A stretch of DNA of 64,000 bases from Chloroflexota bacterium. Lineage in GTDB: Bacteria > Chloroflexota > Anaerolineae > UBA1429. Each line of letters opens with the position of its first letter. Positions within the stretch are counted from its first letter, which is position 1. This document shows positions 1-8,704 of this stretch, one piece after another. Below the pieces are notes generated by a model. It was not told where the DNA came from, did no database searches, and saw only the letters and a program-made list of their open reading frames with translations. The DNA lies in assembly GCA_012719135.1 (NCBI GenBank), contig JAAYAW010000070.1, positions 1 to 64,000 on the forward strand, given 5' to 3'. The position numbers and the translations under genes were made by a program.

Positions 1-667
1 TCACCTCCAGACGCACCCACTCGTCGATTGCCTGGCCGGCAGAGTCCTGCCCCCGCGTCTCAACGTCCAGCACGGGATCGGACCAGACGATATCCAGGGG
101 GATCGGCTCCCCAAAGCCGGCGGGCGTGCCCCCGAAGGGATCGATCCCCACAGAGACACGATAATCTCCGGGCCCGCGCACCGCACGCGTCGGCTCCGAA
201 AGAGGCTGCACCAGGTCGGAGATGGGATACCGCCCATCCACCGAGAGGTCTTCTTGCCCCGTGTAGATCTGCACCCAGATGCTAAAGCGAATCTCTGCGC
301 CCTCGGGCACAGCCACGCGCTGGTAAAAGCCAGCCGTGTGGGTAGAGAACATGGAGAAAAAGGCCTGGGCACGCTCGCCCGCATAGACGCGATACCAGCC
401 ATCCTGCAGGACGGAACGTTGCAGAATCTTGTACTCGGGTTCGTGGTTGTAGCCAGGCTCCTCCTGATCGGGATCGCCAAGCACGGCCCAGGGCAGCCAA
501 TCCCGGGCGATGTAGGAGGATACGCCAGTTCCCGCCAGGCTCCCGGCGTACCATTCGCCTTCAAAACCCGGGTTGCTGAGCGGATTCTCGGGGCACTGAG
601 CCGATATCGATGAAAGAGGCCAGAGCGCGTCGAGCAGCAATGCCAACATCACGAAAAGCCGCCTCAT
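1..667 (-). CDS. Secreted protein of unknown function (partial, runs off the left edge)
   Basis: An open frame starts at the ATG at 665-667, five bases after a perfect AGGAGG (673-678), and reads without a stop to the window edge (222 codons seen). It begins with a signal peptide (MRRLF, then a hydrophobic stretch ending ISAQC near residue 22). The mature part starts with NPLSNPGFEG, a pattern common at the start of carbohydrate-binding-like beta-sandwich domains in Chloroflexota exoproteins. It is rich in Tyr, Trp, Gly and Asp, as expected of an extracellular beta domain. Longer open frames on the same strand in other phases are Arg/Cys/Pro-rich shadows. No catalytic domain is visible in the part present, so the function is open; ligand binding at the cell surface is an inference only. 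Confidence 0.75.
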   Translation of the reverse strand, partial: MRRLFVMLALLLDALWPLSSISAQCPENPLSNPGFEGEWYAGSLAGTGVSSYIARDWLPWAVLGDPDQEEPGYNHEPEYKILQRSVLQDGWYRVYAGERAQAFFSMFSTHTAGFYQRVAVPEGAEIRFSIWVQIYTGQEDLSVDGRYPISDLVQPLSEPTRAVRGPGDYRVSVGIDPFGGTPAGFGEPIPLDIVWSDPVLDVETRGQDSAGQAIDEWVRLEV

Positions 668-719
668 CGCATCCTCCTGCCCCGGGCCTCCTGATGACTA
701 TGGCGCGCGACCCTCGGAC

Positions 720-1811
720 CTAGTCGCGTGATGGAGCCGCTGGCCCGGTAGTCACCCTCTCCTCGCGCTCGATCGACTGCCGCGCCTTGCGGGAGATCCG
801 GTTCCACAGGCCAGTGAGGCCCATCGCCTTTTTCATTTGCAGAAGCGTTTCATCTGCCGCACGACTGGCACGCTCCGTACCTTCATACAGCACACGCTCC
901 ACATAGCCGCTTCGCGCTTCGATATCCGCTCGGCGCTCCCGCATGGGATCGAGAAAGTGGTTCAGCGCCTCGGCGAGCGCCTCCTTGACCTCGACATCGC
1001 CGACGCGTCCCTCTCGATATCGCACCTTAAAGTCCTCGATTTGCTCCCGGTTCGGGTTAAAGACGTCATGATAGATGAACACCGGGTTACCTTCCACGCG
1101 GCCGGGGATATCCGCGCGCACGCGGTTTGGATCCGTGAACATCCCGCGCACTTTGCGACGGACTGTGGCGGCATCATCAGACAGGTATATGGCGTTATCC
1201 AGGCTCTTGGACATTTTGGCCTGGCCATCGGTACCGACCAGGGACGGGACCTCACTCACGAGGACATCCGGAACAGGAAAGACCTCACCATAGAGATAGT
1301 TGAAGCGGCGCGCGATCTCCCTCGTCACTTCCACGTGTGCCTCGTTATCGCGCCCGACGGGCACCAGGTGAGCACGGGGCATCAGGATATCGGCCGCCTG
1401 CAGAACCGGGTAACCCAGCAGACCAAAGGGGAGCGATTCCTCGTTCAGGTTCGCAGCCTGCGCCATGTCCTTGATGCTGGGCACACGCTGAAGCCGCGGC
1501 ACCGTCACGAGCATCTCAAAGAAGAGGTTCATCTCGTATACGGCCGGCACAGCGGACTGCAGGTAGATTGTGCTCCGTGCCGGATCGATCCCTGCCGCCA
1601 AATAGTCCAGGACCACGCTGTGTACATTCTCACTCAACAGCGCGATCGAATCCTTCTCAGGCTTGGTGGTGAGGGTGTGCAGATCGGCCACGATGAACAG
1701 ACAATCGTAGGCGTCCTGCAATCTCACCCGGTTGGCAAGGCTGCCTACATAGTGCCCAAGGTGCAGCCTGCCGGTAGGACGGTCGCCCGTCAGAATCCGC
1801 TTCTTCTCCAT
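720..1811 (-). CDS. trpS: Tryptophan--tRNA ligase
   Basis: This class I aminoacyl-tRNA synthetase charges tRNA-Trp with tryptophan using ATP. The protein is 363 residues, slightly longer than the usual 330-340. The HIGH-type signature is HLGH near residue 17 ([11 protein letters not shown]) and the KMSKS loop is [10 protein letters not shown] near residue 200. I start at 1811 ([14 protein letters not shown]), which matches the family N-terminus; a longer open frame reaching 2075 runs through the T-box leader and is not coding. The upstream Trp T-box and its terminator predict induction by uncharged tRNA-Trp. Confidence 0.96.
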   Translation of the reverse strand: MEKKRILTGDRPTGRLHLGHYVGSLANRVRLQDAYDCLFIVADLHTLTTKPEKDSIALLSENVHSVVLDYLAAGIDPARSTIYLQSAVPAVYEMNLFFEMLVTVPRLQRVPSIKDMAQAANLNEESLPFGLLGYPVLQAADILMPRAHLVPVGRDNEAHVEVTREIARRFNYLYGEVFPVPDVLVSEVPSLVGTDGQAKMSKSLDNAIYLSDDAATVRRKVRGMFTDPNRVRADIPGRVEGNPVFIYHDVFNPNREQIEDFKVRYREGRVGDVEVKEALAEALNHFLDPMRERRADIEARSGYVERVLYEGTERASRAADETLLQMKKAMGLTGLWNRISRKARQSIEREERVTTGPAAPSRD

Positions 1812-1849
1812 CGTTGCCAGCCCTCCAGGGACAAATACTCGACTCTCGC

Positions 1850-1896
1850 AACACGAAAACACTCTCGCCCGCAGCGTTGCTGCCAGGGACGAGAGT
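1850..1896 (-). terminator. Intrinsic terminator of the trpS T-box leader
   Basis: On the minus strand ACTCTCG (1896-1890) pairs with CGAGAGT (1867-1861), with inner CCC/GGG and GCAGC/GCTGC pairs, followed by GTTTTCGTGTT. It overlaps the T-box antiterminator partner, as expected for a transcription-attenuating T-box. Confidence 0.85.
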
Positions 1897-2128
1897 GACT
1901 CCCGCGATACCACCCTGATTAGGCCCACCCGCCTGGCGAGCCTCACTCTACCACACGGGCTCGATGCCCGCATGCCAGCTCTGATAACGGAGCTGTCACC
2001 GGCACAGGCTACTCGATTCGCCTGCGCGGCTCCCCGATCCATTCGGCAGGCTCGCGCATACCCCCTTCGCAGCACCTGGAGGCTCTCTGAACGCCGTATA
2101 CCTGCTTACTAGCCCGGATCATCGCCTC
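1850..2128 (-). promoter_or_regulatory. T-box riboswitch (Trp specifier) upstream of trpS
   Basis: The trpS leader contains the hallmark T-box sequence AGGGTGGTATCGCGG (minus strand, 1916-1902). Farther upstream is a stem I region with CAGAGAGCC and a specifier loop CCGAATGGATC, in which TGG at 2041-2039 is the Trp codon, matching the gene controlled. The T-box element is followed by a competing terminator. Known T-box RNAs bind uncharged tRNA through the specifier codon and the T-box bulge and then allow readthrough. Stem I boundaries are approximate. Confidence 0.9.
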
Positions 2129-2135
2129 TTCCCCG

Positions 2136-2164
2136 ATGATAGGCACACGGCGCGCGGTTGTCAA
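2136..2164 (-). promoter_or_regulatory. Sigma-70-type promoter of trpS
   Basis: TTGACA (2164-2159) and TATCAT (2141-2136) on the minus strand are separated by 17 bp. Transcription would start near 2129, just before T-box stem I. Confidence 0.8.
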
Positions 2165-2200
2165 CCGGCTCCAGAGCGGCGCCGGCGACAGCAGCCCATC

Positions 2201-2229
2201 TTGACCTGCGATCCGCGCTCCTCTATGAT
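2201..2229 (+). promoter_or_regulatory. Promoter of the small membrane protein gene
   Basis: TTGACC (2201-2206) and TATGAT (2224-2229) have a 17-bp spacer. The predicted start near 2236 rules out the ATGs at 2225-2230 and supports the start codon at 2261. Confidence 0.7.
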
Positions 2230-2260
2230 GGCGCCACACATTGCAGCACAGGAGAAGCCG

Positions 2261-2968
2261 ATGGACAGCCAGGCGCAGTTCCGCCAGGCCGAGCGCCAGT
2301 TCCGCCAGTACACGAGCGAGGCTGAGGCCGGGCGCCTCGATCTCGAGAGTTACCGGGCAGCGATCAACTCACTGCGCGTCACCGACGAACAGGGGCATCT
2401 GTGGATGCTTCAGGAGGGCAGCGGACTCTGGCACCTCTGGTTGGGAGATCGATGGGTAGCCGCCACACCGTATGACAACCCACCTCCGGTTACACCGGCG
2501 CAGAGCATCGCCACAACCCCTCAACGAGCCGCCTCCCCAGCGAGGATGACCGTTTCCCCCGAGGCCTCCGGCAACATCGTCGATAGAGCGGGATGCCTCA
2601 GGCAGATGATAAAGTACGCGCTCATTACCGTCATCATCTTTGGCCTGATCGGCGGCGCTCTGTTCCTTTTCGTGGAGGACTTTCCGCCGGAGGGGCTTCT
2701 GGGCGTCGGCCTTGCCGCGCTCATCAGCCTGCTGATCTCGGCCAGACAACTGAGCACGCACTGGGAAGGCGTAATCGTCGAGATCCGCGTCGAACGTCAG
2801 CGCGTCACCGATGACGATGACAATGTCTCTTACACGTACGTCCCATTTGCGCACATCCGCGAGCCCTCGGGCAAGATCCGCAAGCAGCGCTCGGTCACCG
2901 GCTGGGAGGTGGGCGACTATGTGCGCAAGAGGCAGGGGGTCACCTCCGCGGAGAACCTGGGGCACTGA
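2261..2968 (+). CDS. Membrane protein of unknown function with an N-terminal WLGDRW-type domain
   Basis: The protein has 235 residues. The start at 2261 has GGAG eight bases upstream and lies about 25 bases after the predicted transcription start. The first 70 residues (RQAERQFRQYTSEAEAGRLD, then WMLQEGSGLWHLWLGDRWV) resemble a short domain seen repeatedly in Chloroflexota membrane proteins that may sense or bind a ligand. A Pro/Thr/Ala linker follows, then two membrane helices (about residues 120-140 and 147-165). The C-terminal domain starts WEGVIVEIRVERQRV and ends WEVGDYVRKRQG, which resembles the small beta domains annotated as DUF7489. Function is unknown. It stands alone between trpS and a convergent peptidase gene. 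Confidence 0.75.
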   Translation: MDSQAQFRQAERQFRQYTSEAEAGRLDLESYRAAINSLRVTDEQGHLWMLQEGSGLWHLWLGDRWVAATPYDNPPPVTPAQSIATTPQRAASPARMTVSPEASGNIVDRAGCLRQMIKYALITVIIFGLIGGALFLFVEDFPPEGLLGVGLAALISLLISARQLSTHWEGVIVEIRVERQRVTDDDDNVSYTYVPFAHIREPSGKIRKQRSVTGWEVGDYVRKRQGVTSAENLGH

Positions 2969-3006
2969 TCCGGTCTAGAGCGACCTCTGCACTCCCCCGC
3001 CTGGCA

Positions 3007-3543
3007 TCACGCCGAGGGTGGATCCGCCCGCCGGAGGCGGCATACCTTCAGGTAAATCCACAGGGGCAGTGGAAAGAGGCCGTGCCAGAGCGTCGCCATG
3101 AGCCGACGGCCGCAGTTCAAGCGTCGCCTGCCTTTGCCCCCGCGCTCCAGATAGGCGACGCGGCCCAGGACCCGTGTTGGATCAATGCGCTCGGGCACCC
3201 GCCAAAGGGCGTCTCCGCGAATCAGCAGTGTGACGCCATCGCGGCTGCGGCCGATCACCCGGTGGGCCAGCAGCCGATCGCTCTCAGGACTGTAGAAGGC
3301 AATGTCGCCGCGGCGCAGGGCCTGCCCCGAACAGGGCACGATCGTGAGTTGGTCCCCTCCCCGCACAAAGGGCAGCATGCTCACGCCCCGTGCGACGAAA
3401 GTAAAAGGCGCGCCTCGGCCAAGCACGGCGCCTGCGAGATCATAGAGCTCTGTGCGCCCAAGGGTCAGGGAACGGCTCGTGATGTCCGGGTGTCCGGCCG
3501 CGTTGTGTTCTGCTCGTGCGCCGTTCCGGATGCGCATTGACAT
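3007..3543 (-). CDS. S26-type signal-peptidase-like protein (S24/S26 fold)
   Basis: The 178-residue product has the signature of S26 signal peptidases and related S24 proteins. The Ser nucleophile lies in RGVSMLPF (Ser55), followed by LRRGDIAFY (residues 77-84), and His94 in LLAHRVIG sits where the SipW/Sec11-type Ser/His dyad has its His. It then has a GVTLLIRGDAL strand and a basic C-terminus with one weakly hydrophobic segment (LWHGLFPLPLWIYLKV). A Ser/His rather than Ser/Lys dyad suggests the SipW/Sec11 branch. I start at 3543, where GGAG lies seven bases upstream; a GTG at 3582 is possible. The substrate is unknown. It is divergent from radC, with overlapping 5' regions. Confidence 0.75.
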   Translation of the reverse strand: MSMRIRNGARAEHNAAGHPDITSRSLTLGRTELYDLAGAVLGRGAPFTFVARGVSMLPFVRGGDQLTIVPCSGQALRRGDIAFYSPESDRLLAHRVIGRSRDGVTLLIRGDALWRVPERIDPTRVLGRVAYLERGGKGRRRLNCGRRLMATLWHGLFPLPLWIYLKVCRLRRADPPSA

Positions 3544-3607
3544 GGTCTCGCTCCGCAGATAGACTGTGCTCGGTCGTCTCACAGCGCACCACTTTCGGAG
3601 TACCGTG

Positions 3608-4303
3608 ATGGATACGCGCTACCATACCTCGATGAAGGAGATGCCAGAGAACGATCGGCCACGAGAACGCCTGGAGCAGTACGGCGCCGGGGCGCTCTCC
3701 ACCGCCGAGTTGCTCGCCATCGCGCTGCGGACAGGTTCACACCGGGACAGCGCCCTGAGCCTGGCAGAGAAACTCCTGAGCCGTTTCGCCAATCTGGCCG
3801 CCCTCTCCCGCGCCAGCATTCAGGAGATGTGTGCCATCGAGGGCATCGGCCCGGCCAAAGCGACTCAGGTCCAGGCTTCGCTGGAACTGGGGCGCCGGCT
3901 CATGGAGCAGGGCGCCGACGTCCGCCCGCGCATCAGCAGCCCGGCCGAGGCGGCCCGCCTCTTCTCCTCCAAGATGCAGTATTTGGATCAGGAAGAGATG
4001 CACGTGATGCTCTTGGACACGCGCAATCAGTGCATGCGCACCGAGACGGTCTATCGTGGTAACGTCAACTCCTCGATGATCCGCATCGCCGAGTTGTTCC
4101 GCCCGGCGATCAAGGACAACGCACCGCAGATCATCCTCGCCCACAACCATCCCAGCGGCGAGGTTACGCCCTCTGCGGATGACATTCAGGTGACGCGCGA
4201 TGCCGTCCGAGCCGGAGAACTGCTGGATATCGCCGTGCTCGATCACCTGATCATCGGAACGCATGCGTTCCTGAGCATGAAAGAGCGAGGCCTTGGCTTC
4301 TAG
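3608..4303 (+). CDS. radC: RadC-family JAMM-domain protein
   Basis: The protein has 231 residues. Residues 1-95 form a helix-hairpin-helix region (LAALSRASIQEMCAIEGIGPAKA), followed by an MPN/JAMM metallo-domain with the metal motif HNHPSGEVTPSADD (His179, His181, Asp192) and a preceding Glu in the beta strand around residue 130. RadC proteins were once linked to DNA repair, but the biochemical role remains unsettled. The ATG at 3608 has GGAG seven bases upstream. The gene shares its 5' region with the divergent S26-type peptidase gene. Confidence 0.93.
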   Translation: MDTRYHTSMKEMPENDRPRERLEQYGAGALSTAELLAIALRTGSHRDSALSLAEKLLSRFANLAALSRASIQEMCAIEGIGPAKATQVQASLELGRRLMEQGADVRPRISSPAEAARLFSSKMQYLDQEEMHVMLLDTRNQCMRTETVYRGNVNSSMIRIAELFRPAIKDNAPQIILAHNHPSGEVTPSADDIQVTRDAVRAGELLDIAVLDHLIIGTHAFLSMKERGLGF

Positions 4304-4323
4304 CGGCTCGGGAGGGCCGCCCG

Positions 4324-4890
4324 GTGGGTACCATTAACAAGCCCATCCCCGTCAAGCTCATCATACCGATGCTATCCGGCAGCACTGAGATCCTGGCGGC
4401 CGCGCAGTCACAGTTGATCGAGCGCATTGGCCCGCTGGATTATGTCAGCCCGGACCTGCCCTTTGACTATACGGACTACTACACCGCAGAACTAGGGCAA
4501 CACATCCTGCGTCGCATCGTCGCCGTTCGCCCGCATATCGACCCGGGCGACCTGGCAGGCATCAAGATACTGACGAACGATCTCGAAGACACCTTCCGCC
4601 GCGAAGGTCGCCGCACCGTGAACCTGGATCCCGGCTACCTGTGCGGCGGCAAACTGGTCCTGGCCTCCACCAAGGACCAGGCCCACCGCATCTACATCGG
4701 CCAAGGCATCTTCGCCGAAGTGACGCTGATGTTTCGTCATGGCGCCTTTGTGCCCCTCCCCTGGACCTACCCGGACTATGCCAGCGACGGCTATCTTGCT
4801 GTGCTCTCGCAGATACGCGGGATCTATATGTCACAACTCAGGGCCGTCCGGCGCCCCTCGCCCTCACTCAACGATCAGGCTGACGTCTGA
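4324..4890 (+). CDS. DUF4416-family protein
   Basis: The 188-residue protein matches the DUF4416 family pattern: an N-terminal KLIIPMLSG strand, then PLDYVSPDLPFDYTDYYTAELG, LTNDLEDTF, the NLDPGYLCGGKLVLASTKD block and a C-terminal YPDYASDGY. Members are soluble proteins of about 180 residues with no assigned reaction. The GTG start at 4324 has GGGAGG eight bases upstream. It follows radC by 20 bases and may be cotranscribed. Its last 27 bases overlap the end of the convergent FecR-like gene. Confidence 0.85.
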   Translation: MGTINKPIPVKLIIPMLSGSTEILAAAQSQLIERIGPLDYVSPDLPFDYTDYYTAELGQHILRRIVAVRPHIDPGDLAGIKILTNDLEDTFRREGRRTVNLDPGYLCGGKLVLASTKDQAHRIYIGQGIFAEVTLMFRHGAFVPLPWTYPDYASDGYLAVLSQIRGIYMSQLRAVRRPSPSLNDQADV

Positions 4891-6063
4891 GACCAGGCTG
4901 TCATAGTCCCAGCCCGCGGCGTACACGCGGATCTTGATGATCCGGTACGGGCTGATCGGCAGTGATTCGAGCAGATTCGCAGATTCAAAGAGATACCAGC
5001 GATCTCGGGAGATTTGCAGTCCATAGGTGGTCGGGTTCCCCTGAGGGTTCTCGTAGTAGAACCCCTGCACCCACTCTGCTTCGCTGTCATAGACGTCCCG
5101 ATAGGTGACCCGGATCATCAGCGGGTATTCGGAGGCCAGATACCCGCCTCCCGAGAGACCCTGTGTCTTGACCTTGACGGTCGCACGCACAACGAGCGAA
5201 GTCGCCGGATCGGGAATGGGCTCATCGATCGTCTGTTCCAGGATGGTTTCGCAGTGATTCCCCTGGCCGCCAGTCCGCGAGAGCCGGACGGCCTCGCGTC
5301 CCTCATCGATCACCATCTCGGCGCGACCGTCAACCTCCCCGCCATCGGTGCCCTGATCGTTGAACACGCGCCATTGATCCAACGGCTCCTGCAACTCGCC
5401 ATTCGTGATCAGGTTGCGCGCGGCCCCCACGGGCACCTGAGGTGCCTCGCCCTCGAGCACCTGCGTGCGCTGCCTGGGCGCCACTCGGACCGTCCTTCCC
5501 TGCGCGGTAACGTCGGCATGTCCACGATATGAGGTCACTTCGGTGCGCGCATCCCGGACCTCGACGGCATAGCTGCCATCCTCAGCCAGCGAAACATCAC
5601 CAAAGACCGTGGTGATCCCAAAGCTCAGGGCTGGCCCCGCCGCCAGGGCTGTCCCGATGCGAACCCGGCCCGCCAACAAGTTCAGCTCCACCGTGGCCGG
5701 CAGCGGGCTGCCCGAGAACCGGGGCGCGCGCAGCCGCTCCAGGCGGACAACAGCACCTGAAAAGACGCGCATAAAGCTGTGGTCGTAAAATGTGACCACG
5801 GCCTCAGACGTCTCGTCGGCGTAGACCACGGTGCCCTCCGGCACCACCATGCTCTGCCCCTTGCCGAGCGGCACCGGACCAGACCCGACCGGCTGCTCAA
5901 CAACGATCGTGCCCGCCAGCGACTCGACGGTGGCGTGCCTCTCCGTCTGGGAATAGCGGATGTACCAGCGGATGCCGAGAGGGATGCTCACGGCGAGAAA
6001 GACAAACAGCGCAAAGGCAGTCAACAGGATTGCCCACGCCGTCCGCTCCGGTTTGCCCCTCAT
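4864..6063 (-). CDS. Membrane-anchored FecR-domain protein with C-terminal ligand-binding-like domain
   Basis: The 399-residue protein has one membrane helix (residues 9-31), then a FecR-like beta domain (about 45-210: VESLAGTIVVEQ, GKGQSMVVPEGTVVYADETS, GRVRIG, VRVAPRQRTQV). After that comes a jelly-roll-like region beginning NLITNGELQEPLDQWRVFND, which resembles carbohydrate-binding-like modules. FecR domains in this phylum often sit outside the membrane without a sigma factor partner, and none is seen here. The start codon directly follows the stop of the acylphosphatase gene (TAAATG), so the two are coupled. The 3' end overlaps the convergent DUF4416 gene by 27 bases. Confidence 0.8.
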   Translation of the reverse strand: MRGKPERTAWAILLTAFALFVFLAVSIPLGIRWYIRYSQTERHATVESLAGTIVVEQPVGSGPVPLGKGQSMVVPEGTVVYADETSEAVVTFYDHSFMRVFSGAVVRLERLRAPRFSGSPLPATVELNLLAGRVRIGTALAAGPALSFGITTVFGDVSLAEDGSYAVEVRDARTEVTSYRGHADVTAQGRTVRVAPRQRTQVLEGEAPQVPVGAARNLITNGELQEPLDQWRVFNDQGTDGGEVDGRAEMVIDEGREAVRLSRTGGQGNHCETILEQTIDEPIPDPATSLVVRATVKVKTQGLSGGGYLASEYPLMIRVTYRDVYDSEAEWVQGFYYENPQGNPTTYGLQISRDRWYLFESANLLESLPISPYRIIKIRVYAAGWDYDSLVSDVSLIVE

Positions 6064-6387
6064 TTACTCGTGTACCTCAAAGCGTGCATACCCTCGTCCC
6101 GTTCTGCTCCAGGTGACATCGACGGCAGTCACCCGAGCCAGATCCGGACCATGCTGCAGCCAGGCCAGCAGCGACCGCAGGTCGTCTTCCTCCCCCTGGG
6201 CCAGAACATGCACCGACCCATCGGGGCGGTTCTCCACGTAACCGACAAGGCCTAGGCCGAGCGCCTTGTGCCTGGTGTGCAACCGGAAGTAGACGCCCTG
6301 AACTTGCCCGTACACCACGGCCTCCAGCTGCGCCGTCTCACCGATCTCCATTGAGGCCGCGTTTGCGACTGACTGAGCCGGGATCAC
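6064..6387 (-). CDS. Acylphosphatase
   Basis: This small enzyme hydrolyses acyl phosphates. The diagnostic motifs are present: VYGQVQGVYFRLHTRHKA (catalytic Arg in GVYFR) and GLVGYVENRPDGSVHVLAQG (catalytic Asn in VENRPDG). The reading from the GTG at 6387 gives 107 residues, about 15 longer than usual; that GTG abuts the TGA of the upstream HEAT-repeat gene (TGAGTG) and has GGAG nine bases upstream, so I keep it. An ATG at 6351 would give the classical length but has no ribosome binding site. It is part of the minus-strand run to the FecR-like gene. Confidence 0.9.
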   Translation of the reverse strand: MIPAQSVANAASMEIGETAQLEAVVYGQVQGVYFRLHTRHKALGLGLVGYVENRPDGSVHVLAQGEEDDLRSLLAWLQHGPDLARVTAVDVTWSRTGRGYARFEVHE

Positions 6388-7551
6388 TCAGGTCAGCTCC
6401 AAGAACTCGTCGATCCAGTCGTCGTCGTTCTCGTCATCGTCCTCATCCGAATCGTCGTCCTCATCGGTATAGCGCTCGAATTCCCGGCGGTAGCCTGGCA
6501 AGGAGTCGTCTTCGAGATCCTCTTCTTCGTGTTCCTCCAGGCTCTCATCCTCGTCCGGATCCGGCGCATCCCCGGACGCATCGCCGCTGTGGATATGAGC
6601 GGGCACGTACTCGGCCCCCTCTTCTGGCTCGAAGATGAACATGTCAAACTCGGGCGAGCCGAGATCCATGGCCTCCAGCGCCTCATGTGCTGCCACGCTT
6701 TGGGCCTCGTCGTCACCTTCGGCCAGCCGCTCGAGGATCTCCCGAGCCCGCCTGCCTCCGATCTCACCCAGTGCCCAAATCGCCATGCTCTGGACCTCGG
6801 CATCTCGGTCCCTGGCAACCAACCTAGCCAGAACCGGGAGCGCTCTCGGAAGCCTGAGCTCGCCCGCTGCGCGCGCCGCCTCGAACCGCATCGCCGCGTC
6901 GTCACTGTGAAGCTCCGCAAGCACGGTCTCGGACCAAAACCGGTCCGCGCTGCGCCCCATGGCAAAAACAGCACTCTGGCGCATCAGTGGATGATCATGA
7001 GCGTAGGCCTGGTCGATCAGGCGCGTCACAGATTCATCGTTGATGTAGGCCAGTGACTCTAGCGCGCGGCGCGCCACGTCAAGAGACTGCTCCGCCACCG
7101 CACGCAGCAGAGCCGCACGCAGCCGCATGGCGCGATCGCCATCCACCAAATCGCACTCCGCCATGTAAACGAATCGCCCGAGCGAGGTGGCCGCCGCAGC
7201 CCGGACCTCATCGCTGGCGTCATTCTCCAAGAGCGCCAACAGCCTGCGGATCAGGTCCAGCCGCTCGTCTTCCCACAGTCCTTCCACTGCCCGGCGCCGA
7301 ACGTCCGGAGAGTTATCCTCCAGCGCCACACGATACAACTCGCCGTAATCCAGTTCATAGTCTGTTTCGGCGCTCTCCACCATGGCGGCAAGGGTCGCCG
7401 CCCGAACGGCCGCGTCCAGATCGCCAAAATGGTCCCGAAACCACGCTACATCCTCAGGATCCCCGGAGGAGAGACGTGCGATCAGCCTCGGGCTGATATC
7501 GCCGTTGATCCTCCCCAGTTCCTCCAGCGCCGCGCGAAACTCTGCTGTCAT
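6388..7551 (-). CDS. HEAT-repeat protein with acidic C-terminal tail
   Basis: The 387-residue protein consists of tandem alpha-helical HEAT/PBS-lyase-type repeats (repeating patterns such as DAAVRAATLAAMVE, SPDVRRRAVEGLWED, ASDEVRAAAATSLGRF, DAEVQSMAIWALGEIGG) over about residues 25-295. The last 80 residues are extremely acidic (runs of Asp and Glu with EDEEDDS-like blocks) and end in WIDEFLELT. Such repeats form protein-binding superhelices. The acidic tail could bind a basic partner such as a ribosomal protein, but this is speculation. It lies 50 bases after rseP and is directly coupled to the acylphosphatase gene. Confidence 0.85.
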   Translation of the reverse strand: MTAEFRAALEELGRINGDISPRLIARLSSGDPEDVAWFRDHFGDLDAAVRAATLAAMVESAETDYELDYGELYRVALEDNSPDVRRRAVEGLWEDERLDLIRRLLALLENDASDEVRAAAATSLGRFVYMAECDLVDGDRAMRLRAALLRAVAEQSLDVARRALESLAYINDESVTRLIDQAYAHDHPLMRQSAVFAMGRSADRFWSETVLAELHSDDAAMRFEAARAAGELRLPRALPVLARLVARDRDAEVQSMAIWALGEIGGRRAREILERLAEGDDEAQSVAAHEALEAMDLGSPEFDMFIFEPEEGAEYVPAHIHSGDASGDAPDPDEDESLEEHEEEDLEDDSLPGYRREFERYTDEDDDSDEDDDENDDDWIDEFLELT

Positions 7552-7601
7552 CTCATCGTTCCTCAGTCTATCATCACGCCTGGCGAATCACGCAGGCAGG
7601 C

Positions 7602-8636
7602 TCACCCCAGCAGCCGGCGGATATCGGCATAAGTGACCGCCAGCATCAGGACGATGAGCACCGCCATGCCAGCCAGATGCACCATGCCTTCTTTCTCAGC
7701 CGGAATCCTGCGGCCGCCGCGAATCCACTCCAGCAGCACAAAAACCAACCGTCCGCCATCCAGCGCCGGAAGCGGGAGCAAGTTCAGCATAAAGAGGTTC
7801 ACGCTCAGCATGGCCGTGAGCTCGATCAGATCCTCCAAGCCCGAGCGGGCCGCCTGAGCGGTGTGCTGGTAGATCCCCACGGGGCCACTCAACTCAAAGG
7901 CCACCTCACCGAGCAGAGCCGAGCGCAGGGAGAGGTAGATGGCTCGAACGGTATTGATTGTGGTCCGAAAGCCCATTGGAACGGCCTCCGCCAGGGAGTA
8001 CGACCGTCGCTCAAGAGGCAGGTCCAGAGCAACCCCCAGTGCGCCTTCACCCAGCGGAGGATTCACCCGCGGTATGACGGTAATCGAATCGAGCGCGCGG
8101 CCATCCCGGCTCAGAGACATCTGGATCGGCTTGCCCACACCGGCCTGGATCAGCGCCACGGCCTCACTAACGTCGTCGACCGTCTCTCCCTCGATGGAAA
8201 GGATCGTATCCCCAACGGCGATCCCGGCCTCCTGTGCCGGCGACCCTGGTGATACATAGTAGATACCCGCTCCGGGTCTCTCCACGGGAGTGAGCGCACC
8301 GAGCAGGTACAGAGAGGTAAAGAGCACGATCGCGAGAATCAGGTTCGCGATCGATCCGGCGGAAAACACGAGAGCCCTCACCTTGCGGCTTCTGCCGGAT
8401 AGGCCACCCGGGGCGTCCGGATCATCCTCATGCATACGCACAAAGCCACCAAAGGGCAGCATGTTGAGCGTCAGCTCTGTTCCGCGCCACTCACCAAACT
8501 TGATCAAGCGCGGGGGATACCCAAACCCGAACTCCTCCACAGTCACGCCGGTGGCTTTGGCCGTCAAGAAGTGGCCCAGTTCGTGCACCAAGATCAAGAG
8601 GCTGAATATCACCACAAACGACAGAACGGGGATCAT
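7602..8636 (-). CDS. rseP: Site-2 intramembrane zinc metalloprotease (RseP family)
   Basis: The 344-residue membrane protease has HELGH at residues 18-22 in the first helix, a PDZ domain around residues 120-200 (GIYYVSPGSPAQEAGIAVGD, IEGETVDDV), and the second metal motif NLLPLPALDGGRL near residue 290. The usual LDG Asp is in the same place. Members cut membrane-embedded anti-sigma factors or signal peptide remnants; no anti-sigma gene is beside it here. It is downstream of isopentenyl phosphate kinase, a common arrangement where rseP lies among isoprenoid genes. It has AGGAG upstream of the ATG at 8636. Confidence 0.93.
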   Translation of the reverse strand: MIPVLSFVVIFSLLILVHELGHFLTAKATGVTVEEFGFGYPPRLIKFGEWRGTELTLNMLPFGGFVRMHEDDPDAPGGLSGRSRKVRALVFSAGSIANLILAIVLFTSLYLLGALTPVERPGAGIYYVSPGSPAQEAGIAVGDTILSIEGETVDDVSEAVALIQAGVGKPIQMSLSRDGRALDSITVIPRVNPPLGEGALGVALDLPLERRSYSLAEAVPMGFRTTINTVRAIYLSLRSALLGEVAFELSGPVGIYQHTAQAARSGLEDLIELTAMLSVNLFMLNLLPLPALDGGRLVFVLLEWIRGGRRIPAEKEGMVHLAGMAVLIVLMLAVTYADIRRLLG

Positions 8637-8704
8637 GTTCGGTTCTCCTGGCGCGCTGATGCGCCATATTTAGTCTTCAACATACAGGCCTGCGCAGCCT
8701 GAGG

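Noticed and set aside
720..2075. trpS extended to a start at 2075
   Set aside because: The added 88 residues fall in the T-box and terminator; the family N-terminus begins at 1811.
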